From an uncultured Lachnospiraceae bacterium (GTDB lineage Bacteria; Bacillota; Clostridia; Lachnospirales; Lachnospiraceae): 5,340 bases of DNA. Shown here piece by piece: positions 1-5,053 of the stretch. A program made the translations under genes and the position numbers. Location of the stretch: contig CAJUES010000103.1 in the NCBI GenBank assembly GCA_910585765.1, positions 1 to 5,340 on the forward strand. Direction: 5' to 3'. How positions within the stretch are numbered: position 1 is the stretch's first letter; each line of letters begins with the position of its first letter. The notes below the pieces were generated by a model. That model worked only from the letters and a program-made list of their open reading frames with translations. It was not told the DNA's origin and did not search any database.

Positions 1-1302
1 CACGGCTATATCGTAAAGGACGTGACGAAACTCGCCGACACGATCAGAAAAGCGTTTCAGATCGCAAAGTCCGGCAGACCTGGACCTGTGCTGGTTGACA
101 TCACGAAAGATGCCACGGCAAACAAGTGCGAGTTCATTCCGCAAAAACCGGAAACACCCGTTGTCACGAACTCATACGCAGAACAGGATATCGATGTCGC
201 CCTTGAAATGATCAAAAACGCAAAAAAGCCATATATCTATCTCGGCGGCGGCGCGATCCTTTCGAACGCTTCGCGGGAAGTCAAGGAGTTTGCCGACAAA
301 ATCCAGGCTCCGGTGTGTGATACCCTTATGGCAAAGGGCGCTTTTGACGGAAAGAGTGCACTGTACACAGGCATGATCGGCATGCACGGCACCAAGACTT
401 CAAATTACGGCGTCAGCCAGTGTGACCTGCTGATCGCGCTGGGCGCACGGTTCTCCGACAGGGTTGTGGGAAATCCCAAAAAATTTGCCGAGAATGCCAA
501 GATTCTACATATAGACATCGATGCTGCAGAGATCAACAAGAATATCAGGACGGACGCCTCCCTCATCGGGGATCTCAAGACTGTCCTGAAGGAACTCAAC
601 AGCAAGCTGGAACGGCAGGATCACAGTGAGTGGATCGCACAGATCAAAGCGCTCAAGGAAAAATACCCCCTGCGGTACGAGTCGGATAAGCTGACCTGTC
701 CGTACATCATCGAGGAGCTTGACCGCGTGACAGCGGGGAAAGCGATCGTCTCCACCGATGTCGGACAGCACCAGATGTGGGCAGCACAGTATTATCAGTA
801 TACGGAACCGCGCACCTTCCTCTCTTCCGGCGGACTCGGCACGATGGGCTACGGGCTTGGCGCCTGCATCGGCGCAAAGGTCGGCATGCCTGACAAAATC
901 TGTGTGAACATTGCCGGTGACGGATGTTTCCGCATGAATATGAACGAACTGGCGACGGCAAGCCGCTACAACATCCCGATCATACAGATCATCATCAACA
1001 ATCATGTGCTCGGCATGGTGCGGCAGTGGCAGACACTGTTCTACGGCAAGAGATATTCGCAGACGATATTAGCCGACAAAGTTGATTTTGTGAAGGTTTC
1101 GGAGGGACTTGGCTGCGAGGCGATCCGCGTCACAAAGCGCGAGGAAGTCGGACCTGCCATTGAGAGGGCAGTATCCCTGCAAAAGCCGGTTGTGATCGAG
1201 TGCGTGATCGAGGAGGATGACAAGGTATTCCCTATGGTACCTGCGGGAGCTGCGATCAGCGAGGCGTTTGACGCACAGGATCTGGAACAGCGGCAGCAAT
1301 AA
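1..1302 (+). CDS. ilvB: Acetolactate synthase large subunit, 5'-truncated by window edge
   Basis: Thiamine-diphosphate enzyme that condenses two pyruvates to acetolactate, or pyruvate with 2-oxobutyrate, in branched-chain amino acid synthesis in the cytoplasm. The reading frame is open from base 1 (HGYIVKDV...), so the GTG at 22 is internal; 433 residues are present of about 560 usual for the family, leaving out most of the N-terminal pyrimidine-binding domain and its catalytic Glu. Visible in the fragment are the GRPGPVLVDITKDA segment ending the first domain (about residues 25-38), the central domain (about 60-195, with GARFSDRVVG at 148-157 and HIDIDAAEINKN), and the C-terminal diphosphate-binding domain with VGQHQMW, SGGLGTMGYGLG and the metal/TPP motif GDG (306-308), 24 residues, then NN (333-334). 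The PMVPAGAAISEAF tail is typical, followed by a short DAQDLEQRQQ extension. No regulatory-subunit gene (ilvN) lies downstream. Family is certain; anabolic acetolactate synthase is favoured over other TPP enzymes by the AHAS-type motifs. Confidence 0.95.
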   Translation, partial: HGYIVKDVTKLADTIRKAFQIAKSGRPGPVLVDITKDATANKCEFIPQKPETPVVTNSYAEQDIDVALEMIKNAKKPYIYLGGGAILSNASREVKEFADKIQAPVCDTLMAKGAFDGKSALYTGMIGMHGTKTSNYGVSQCDLLIALGARFSDRVVGNPKKFAENAKILHIDIDAAEINKNIRTDASLIGDLKTVLKELNSKLERQDHSEWIAQIKALKEKYPLRYESDKLTCPYIIEELDRVTAGKAIVSTDVGQHQMWAAQYYQYTEPRTFLSSGGLGTMGYGLGACIGAKVGMPDKICVNIAGDGCFRMNMNELATASRYNIPIIQIIINNHVLGMVRQWQTLFYGKRYSQTILADKVDFVKVSEGLGCEAIRVTKREEVGPAIERAVSLQKPVVIECVIEEDDKVFPMVPAGAAISEAFDAQDLEQRQQ

Positions 1303-1334
1303 ATCAAGTCAATACGGAGAATACCGTTTCGATC

Positions 1335-1988
1335 GTGAGGAGCACCGGATCCGGATATACTCTTGTCGATGAAACCAGGGATTTACTTTTGAAAGAAAAT
1401 GCGGTAGAATGGATCTGTGAAAAAATTATCAATCAATTGACGAACGCTGCGGACTGTCAATTCCAGGATGTATTGATCGATCTCTCGACCGGAGACGGCA
1501 GAGCGGTATGTTACCAGAGTCTCCCCTGCACAGAGCGCATGAAAGACACACTCGCAAAGTGGGACGGCATCCGTGAATTTCAGGATCTCCATATAACCTA
1601 TCAGTTCGGAGACCGCACAGAGGTCATCGACGAGAATGTCGTCGCAGACTGGATGATGCTGGATGAGAATGGCGATATCGTTTATGACGAACACAATGTT
1701 CCGCTGCTGGACGAGACGCTCATCAAAGAATATGTGGCATATTTGTCGGCAACTTACAATACAGTTGGAATAGAGCGTAAATTTCATGTCACAAGAGGTG
1801 ATGTCGTCAAAATACCGGGCGGCAGCTGCGGAAACGAGATCGACGAACAGGTAGAGTATGCGTACTTGTTAAATGCTGGTATAGCTGGTCGAACCCGGCA
1901 CGCCAGTCATCATGTTTTACTGACAGCATATCAGATTCAGGAATATTCAACATTATATATATGCGCCAGCACAATGTTGTCTATATAA
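1335..1988 (+). pseudogene. Remnant of an L,D-transpeptidase: peptidoglycan-binding-like domain only, catalytic domain lost
   Basis: The open frame from a GTG at 1335 encodes 217 residues resembling the middle part of large clostridial L,D-transpeptidases (YkuD enzymes that crosslink peptidoglycan outside the membrane). Residues about 85-187 look like the putative peptidoglycan-binding domain PG_binding_4: ITYQFGDRTEVID, then LIKEYVAYLSATYNT, FHVTRGDVVKIPGG, NEIDEQVEYAYLL and AGRTR. Intact proteins start with a membrane anchor and end with a YkuD domain carrying HxxG and a catalytic Cys motif; neither end is here, since serC starts at 2050. After AGRTR (near base 1895) the frame turns into unrelated sequence, while the frame one base over (about 1895-1996) reads RQSSCFTD...SDSG then YMRQHNVVYINL, reminiscent of the usual segment linking to YkuD, and ends at TAG 1994-1996. 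This suggests a frameshift plus deletion. The start is poor: GGAG at 1316-1319 is 15 bases away, and the frame is open back to 1272, overlapping the end of ilvB. Family assignment is from memory of the domain pattern. A short expressed protein cannot be excluded. Confidence 0.65.
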
Positions 1989-2034
1989 ATTTATAGCCGT
2001 GCCGCGCATCTGCGTGCACGCAAAAAACAAGATC

Positions 2035-2040
2035 AGGAGG
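2035..2040 (+). promoter_or_regulatory. Ribosome binding site of serC
   Basis: AGGAGG lies 9 bases before a GTG codon at 2050. This perfect Shine-Dalgarno fixes GTG as the serC start, giving the expected SRVYNFSAGP N-terminus. Confidence 0.85.
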
Positions 2041-2049
2041 AATTAGAAA

Positions 2050-3132
2050 GTGTCCAGAGTGTACAACTTTTCAGCAGGTCCCGCAGTTTTACCTGAAGAA
2101 GTCCTTAAAGAAGCTGCAGATGAAATGTTAGATTATAAAGGAACAGGCATGTCGGTGATGGAGATGAGCCACCGCTCGAAAGCGTATGATACGATCATCA
2201 AGGAAGCGGAAGCGGATCTGAGGGATCTCATGAATATTCCCGACAATTACAAAGTACTGTTTCTGCAGGGCGGTGCAAGCCAGCAGTTTGCCATGATCCC
2301 CATGAATCTCATGAAAAACGGGGTTGCCGACTACATCGTCACAGGTCAGTGGGCAAAGAAAGCATACCAGGAGGCATGTCTGTACGGCAAGGCGAACAAG
2401 ATCGCATCGAGCGAGGATCAGACGTTCTCCTACATACCGGATTGCTCGGATCTGCCGATCTCTGAGGATGCAGATTACGTGTATATCTGTGAGAACAATA
2501 CCATATACGGCACAAAGTTCAAGACACTGCCTGACACAAAGGGAAAAACCCTTGTGGCGGATGTATCTTCATGTTTTCTGTCAGAGCCAGTGGACGTCTC
2601 AAAATATGGCGTGATCTACGGCGGCGTACAGAAAAATATCGGACCTGCCGGTGTTGTTATCGTCATCATCAGGGAAGACCTGATCACGGACGATGTGCTC
2701 CCGGGGACACCGACCATGTTAAAGTACAAGACACACGCGGACAATGATTCCCTGTACAATACACCGCCTGCGTACGGTATCTATATCTGCGGCAAAGTGT
2801 TCAAGTGGCTCAAGAAGATGGGCGGGCTTGAGAAGATGAAGGCGTACAATGAGAAGAAGGCAAAGATCCTGTATGATTTCCTCGACGAGAGCAAACTCTT
2901 CAAGGGAACCGTCAGAAAAGAGGACCGCTCCCTGATGAATGTACCTTTCGTGACAGGCAGCGAGGAGCTGGATGCAAAGTTTGTCAAGGAAGCGAAGGAA
3001 GCCGGATTTGAGAATCTGAAAGGACACAGGTCAGTCGGCGGTATGCGCGCAAGCATCTACAATGCCATGCCGATCGAAGGCGTGGAGAAGCTCGTGGCGT
3101 TTATGAAAAAATTTGAGGAGGCAAACTTATAA
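2050..3132 (+). CDS. serC: Phosphoserine aminotransferase
   Basis: PLP-dependent class V aminotransferase that converts 3-phosphohydroxypyruvate plus glutamate to O-phosphoserine and 2-oxoglutarate, second step of serine synthesis; in many bacteria SerC also serves PLP synthesis. The 360-residue length is normal for the family. Recognisable elements in order: YNFSAGPAVLP at the N-terminus (5-15), MSHRSK with substrate-binding Arg42, the cofactor-phosphate loop FLQGGASQQF (71-80), Trp101 that stacks on the PLP ring in homologues, ENNTIYGT (148-155), Asp171 in VADVSS, the Schiff-base Lys195 in GGVQKNIGPAG, YNTPPAYGIY (236-245), and GHRSVGGMRAS with His326, Arg327 and Arg333. All expected active-site residues are present, so it should be functional. 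The GTG start is set by AGGAGG nine bases upstream. Its stop overlaps the serA start (TAATG), so the two are co-transcribed and probably translationally coupled. I see no convincing promoter directly upstream; transcription may come from the ilvB side or through the pseudogene region. Confidence 0.97.
   Translation: MSRVYNFSAGPAVLPEEVLKEAADEMLDYKGTGMSVMEMSHRSKAYDTIIKEAEADLRDLMNIPDNYKVLFLQGGASQQFAMIPMNLMKNGVADYIVTGQWAKKAYQEACLYGKANKIASSEDQTFSYIPDCSDLPISEDADYVYICENNTIYGTKFKTLPDTKGKTLVADVSSCFLSEPVDVSKYGVIYGGVQKNIGPAGVVIVIIREDLITDDVLPGTPTMLKYKTHADNDSLYNTPPAYGIYICGKVFKWLKKMGGLEKMKAYNEKKAKILYDFLDESKLFKGTVRKEDRSLMNVPFVTGSEELDAKFVKEAKEAGFENLKGHRSVGGMRASIYNAMPIEGVEKLVAFMKKFEEANL
3115..3121 (+). promoter_or_regulatory. 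Ribosome binding site of serA within the end of serC
   Basis: GAGGAGG inside the last serC codons lies 10 bases before the serA ATG at 3132. The serC stop TAA (3130-3132) shares its last A with this ATG, the classic TAATG arrangement for coupled translation. Confidence 0.85.
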
Positions 3133-4295
3133 TGTATCAGTACAAATGTCTTAACCCTATCTCCGATATAGGTTTATCAAGATTCACAGAGAACTATCAG
3201 ACAACAGATGACCTCGCCAGGGCGGAGGGCGTGCTGGTCAGAAGTGCGTCCATGCACGAGATGGAGCTGCCCGAGACACTCCTGGCAGTTGCGAGAGCCG
3301 GGGCTGGCGTGAACAATATCCCGCTCGACAAGTGCGCGGAGAAGGGCATTGTCGTATTCAACACGCCCGGTGCAAACGCAAACGGTGTCAAGGAGCTTGT
3401 GATCGCAGGTATGCTTCTGGCATCAAGGGACGTGGTCGGAGGTATTGACTGGGTGAAAGCCAATGCCGGTGTGGAGACGATCGCCAAGGATGCCGAGAAG
3501 GAGAAGAAGAACTTTGCGGGCACCGAGATCATGGGCAAGAAGCTTGGCATCATCGGGCTTGGCGCGATCGGGATCAAGGTGGCAAATGCAGCCGTGGCAC
3601 TTGGAATGGATGTCTATGGATATGATCCGTACCTGTCTGTCGATGCGGCACTCAAACTTTCCCGCGAGGTAAGGCATGTCATCAACGTCGATGACATCTA
3701 CGCGGAGTGTGATTTTGTGACGATCCATGTACCGCTTACGGATGACACGAAAGAAAAACTCAATGCTGCTGCCATTGCAAAGATGAAGCAGGGCGTGGTA
3801 GTGCTGAATTTTGCAAGGGATCTTCTTGTCAATGAAAAAGATATGATTGCAGCGCTCGAGTCAGGAAAAGTCAGAAAATATATTTCTGACTTCCCGAATC
3901 CGACAACAGCCGGACAGAAGAACTGCATTGTGATCCCGCATCTGGGCGCTTCCACAGAGGAGTCGGAGGACAACTGTGCTGTTATGGCAGTGGATGAGCT
4001 CAAGGATTATCTCGAGAACGGCAATATCAGAAACAGTGTGAACTACCCGGCATGCGACATGGGCGTGTGCGGCAATGTGGGAAGGATCGCAGTCCTTCAC
4101 AAGAATATTGCCAATATGATCACACAGTTTACTGCGGCTTTTGGCGCGGCAGGCATCAACATCAGCGATATGACCAACAAGTCAAGAGGCGAGTACGCCT
4201 ACACGCTGATGGATATCGAAAAGTCTGCGGACGACAAGATCATCGAACAGTTAAAGCGTATTGACGGCGTGTTCCGCGTAAGAGTCGTGAAATAA
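3132..4295 (+). CDS. serA: D-3-phosphoglycerate dehydrogenase, short ACT-domain type
   Basis: Oxidises 3-phosphoglycerate to 3-phosphohydroxypyruvate with NAD+, the committed step of serine synthesis; its product is the substrate of the SerC encoded just upstream. The 387 residues comprise an N-terminal substrate domain (LVRSAS at 35-40, ARAGAGVNNI, NTPGANANGVKE), the Rossmann domain with GLGAIG at 142-147 and Asp165 at the end of the second strand (YGYDPYLS), and a C-terminal ACT domain (about 317-387). His323 and Asn325 in VLHKN match the serine-contacting His and Asn of E. coli SerA, so serine feedback is plausible. It lacks the intervening ASB domain of long PGDHs. Catalytic Arg229 (NFARD) and His270 (IPHLGAST) are present, but the usual catalytic Glu of the DxFxxEP segment is not evident: the sequence is DFPNPTT (253-259), with a shortened loop before PH. 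This may be normal for this clostridial subfamily. Assignment as SerA rather than another D-2-hydroxyacid dehydrogenase rests on the ACT domain and coupling to serC. Confidence 0.95.
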   Translation: MYQYKCLNPISDIGLSRFTENYQTTDDLARAEGVLVRSASMHEMELPETLLAVARAGAGVNNIPLDKCAEKGIVVFNTPGANANGVKELVIAGMLLASRDVVGGIDWVKANAGVETIAKDAEKEKKNFAGTEIMGKKLGIIGLGAIGIKVANAAVALGMDVYGYDPYLSVDAALKLSREVRHVINVDDIYAECDFVTIHVPLTDDTKEKLNAAAIAKMKQGVVVLNFARDLLVNEKDMIAALESGKVRKYISDFPNPTTAGQKNCIVIPHLGASTEESEDNCAVMAVDELKDYLENGNIRNSVNYPACDMGVCGNVGRIAVLHKNIANMITQFTAAFGAAGINISDMTNKSRGEYAYTLMDIEKSADDKIIEQLKRIDGVFRVRVVK

Positions 4296-4353
4296 AGACT
4301 GGTAACAGTGTTCTTTGTTGAAAATGCTCTTATTTTGGCTTTTGAATGCACAT

Positions 4354-4379
4354 TTTTTGTCACATAATATTAACAAAAA
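4354..4379. repeat. AT-rich inverted repeat upstream of the intergenic promoter
   Basis: TTTTTGT (4354-4360) and ACAAAAA (4373-4379) are perfect 7-base arms separated by 12 bases. It sits about 15 bases before a strong -35 box. It might be a weak hairpin behind serA or a protein site, but low complexity makes chance likely. Confidence 0.25.
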
Positions 4380-4392
4380 GTAAAGAAAATAG

Positions 4393-4421
4393 TTGACATT
4401 GCGTAATAAATATGCAATAAT
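4393..4421 (+). promoter_or_regulatory. Strong sigma-A promoter in the serA downstream gap
   Basis: A consensus -35 box TTGACA (4393-4398) is followed by exactly 17 bases and AATAAT (4416-4421, five of six matches to TATAAT), with TGC at 4413-4415 forming an extended -10. An A-rich tract just upstream (about 4373-4390) resembles an UP element. Transcription would start near 4428, reading rightward into a region with no credible gene but ending at a strong terminator (4638-4670). Nothing else in the gap looks like a promoter of this quality. Confidence 0.75.
4399..4417. promoter_or_regulatory. Dyad filling the promoter spacer, possible operator
   Basis: TTGCGTAATAAATATGCAA is an imperfect 19-bp palindrome (7 of 9 base pairs match around a central A, outer arms TTGC/GCAA perfect). 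It occupies the whole -35 to -10 spacer plus the first two bases of the -10 box, a place where a bound repressor would block RNA polymerase. No regulator can be assigned from the window; the XRE protein at the right end is one candidate. Confidence 0.35.
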
Positions 4422-4502
4422 CAATACATAGAAACAACGTTACATATTTTTGAGAACAAGGTTCTTCCAGCGGTATCTTAAAAGGGTTTATGGAATTTTG
4501 TT

Positions 4503-4632
4503 TGTGTAAAAGGGCTGTACTTTCAAAGACAGATTTGGGGAAGTTTGTATAGAAAGTTGTTATGTGTACGGGGGAAATGTGTGAGAGGAGAAAGCTGTAC
4601 AAAAGAACTGTGTCCAAAAAATGTGTAAAAGG
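4503..4632 (+). repeat. Degenerate TGTGTAAAAGG direct repeats
   Basis: TGTGTAAAAGG occurs identically at 4503-4513 and 4622-4632. Related copies are TGTGTACGGGG at 4563-4573 and TGTGTGAGAGG at 4578-4588. Spacing is irregular (60, 15 and 44 bases), so this is not a satellite or CRISPR. All copies fall in the candidate RNA. Confidence 0.35.
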
Positions 4633-4637
4633 AACAT

Positions 4638-4670
4638 ACAAAAAAAGGATGTCACACATCCTTTTTTTGT
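4638..4670. terminator. Bidirectional intrinsic terminator
   Basis: A perfect 15-bp inverted repeat (arms 4638-4652 and 4656-4670, loop CAC) has a GGATGT/ACATCC core flanked by A7 on the left and T7 on the right, so a U-tract follows the hairpin on either strand. It ends the rightward candidate RNA and, 17 bases beyond the stop at 4687, the leftward small gene. The two transcription units are therefore convergent. Confidence 0.9.
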
Positions 4671-4686
4671 TGCCTTTAAGCAGATT

Positions 4687-4962
4687 CTAAAATGCGTCAT
4701 GGACATCGCCGTATTTGGTCATGTTCCCGATGGTATTCTGGAACTTTGTCTCGCGGCTGACAGTGACCTGGCTTGCCAGATCCATGTATTTGATGAATAT
4801 TTCTTCCACAGTCGCATCTTTTTCCCTGGCGATCTCCTCCATTATGGGTTTGAGCTTCTCCAATTGGAAGGAAACGCGTGTCTTTTGGGGATCGAAGTCC
4901 TTTAATACCTGGTCGGCATACTCATTGATGCGGTCCAATAATTCCTGATCTTCAGGTGCCAT
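4687..4962 (-). CDS. Small uncharacterised helical protein (91 aa)
   Basis: I do not recognise this family. The likely start is the ATG at 4962-4960, preceded by GAAAGG (4977-4972) with a 9-base spacer; a GTG at 4995 would add 11 residues (MSPPYFERMID) but has no clear ribosome binding site. The product starts MAPEDQELLDRINEYADQVL, is rich in Glu, Asp and Lys, and looks mostly alpha-helical, with a middle stretch (KTRVSFQLEKLKPIMEEIAR) and no signal peptide, membrane segment or Cys, so it should be cytosolic. Its own promoter (5025-5053) and the terminator at 4638-4670 make it a complete single-gene unit, which supports it being real. The XRE regulator gene lies immediately upstream on the same strand. 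A DNA-binding or toxin/antitoxin-like role is not shown by any motif I can identify. Confidence 0.75.
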   Translation of the reverse strand: MAPEDQELLDRINEYADQVLKDFDPQKTRVSFQLEKLKPIMEEIAREKDATVEEIFIKYMDLASQVTVSRETKFQNTIGNMTKYGDVHDAF

Positions 4963-5024
4963 GTCTATCATCCTTTCAAAATATGGTGGGGACACAGCTG
5001 CAGCACTGCATCCTCTCAGTAATA

Positions 5025-5053
5025 ACTATATCACTATAGAAGGCGGTTGTCAA
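5025..5053 (-). promoter_or_regulatory. Strong sigma-A promoter of the 91-aa gene
   Basis: Read on the - strand: TTGACA (5053-5048), a 17-base spacer and TATAGT (5030-5025), preceded by TGA as an extended -10 (TGn). Transcription would start near 5018, giving a leader of about 55 bases before the ATG at 4962. The -35 box overlaps the stop codon of the upstream XRE gene (TGA, 5052-5050), so the small gene need not depend on the regulator's transcript. Confidence 0.75.
5026..5039. promoter_or_regulatory. Palindrome over the -10 box, possible repressor operator
   Basis: CTATA-TCAC-TATAG has perfect 5-base arms around four bases and covers most of the -10 box and the adjacent spacer of the leftward promoter. 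It can also be read as a direct repeat of ACTATA (5025-5030 and 5033-5038). The XRE protein encoded next door is the obvious candidate binder, by position only. Confidence 0.4.

Larger units (their letters stand above)
4428..4670 (+). ncRNA. Candidate small non-coding RNA of about 240 nt, family not recognised
   Basis: The unit is defined by a near-consensus promoter (4393-4421) and a strong intrinsic terminator (stem 4638-4670). Between them there is no convincing coding frame: the longest ATG frames are 20 codons (4490-4552) and 42 codons (4562-4690, which reads through the terminator), and neither has a good ribosome binding site. Local features are a small hairpin GAGAAC-AAG-GTTCTT (about 4452-4466), a TGTACTTTCAAAGACA hairpin (about 4517-4532), six GGA trinucleotides all in the 3' half and repeats of TGTGTAAAAGG. 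It does not match the layout of 6S RNA, tmRNA, RNase P RNA or a T-box as far as I can see. The start is an estimate from the -10 box. A decayed protein gene or an untranslated leader are alternatives. Confidence 0.4.

Noticed and set aside
1915..1989. Promoter for serC in the AT-rich stretch (TATATA, TATAAA boxes)
   Set aside because: No -35 box of acceptable quality lies 16-18 bases upstream of any of the -10-like strings; AT-rich chance matches are expected here.
2003..2030. GCGTGCACGC palindrome (2012-2021) followed by A-rich sequence, as terminator or operator before serC
   Set aside because: Followed by A rather than T on the + strand, short, and no promoter partner; a terminator here would also cut serC off.
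1989..2049. T-box or other riboswitch leader before serC
   Set aside because: Only about 60 bases are free between the pseudogene and serC, too short for a T-box, and no specifier or TGGN-type motif context is visible.
4294..4316. Hairpin AAAG-ACTG-GTAA-CAGT-(GTT)-CTTT right at the serA stop as its terminator
   Set aside because: Only 4+4 pairs with a three-base bulge, overlapping the stop codon, and no proper U-tract after it. I see no convincing intrinsic terminator directly behind serA.
4490..4552. 20-codon ATG frame starting MEFCLCKRAV
   Set aside because: The AAAGGG before it is only 3 bases from ATG, the peptide has no family likeness, and it ends at TAG. Not supported as a gene, though a small peptide cannot be fully excluded.
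4562..4690. 42-codon Lys/Cys-rich frame starting MCTGEMCERR
   Set aside because: It reads through the strong terminator hairpin, has a weak ribosome binding site and shows low-complexity Lys from A-rich DNA.
4296..4690. CRISPR array or phage attachment site in the gap
   Set aside because: Repeats are short, degenerate and irregularly spaced; there is no tRNA or integrase.
4621..4905. Rightward 94-codon frame
   Set aside because: It begins just before and runs through the terminator, and is antisense to the 91-aa gene, which has promoter, ribosome binding site and better composition.
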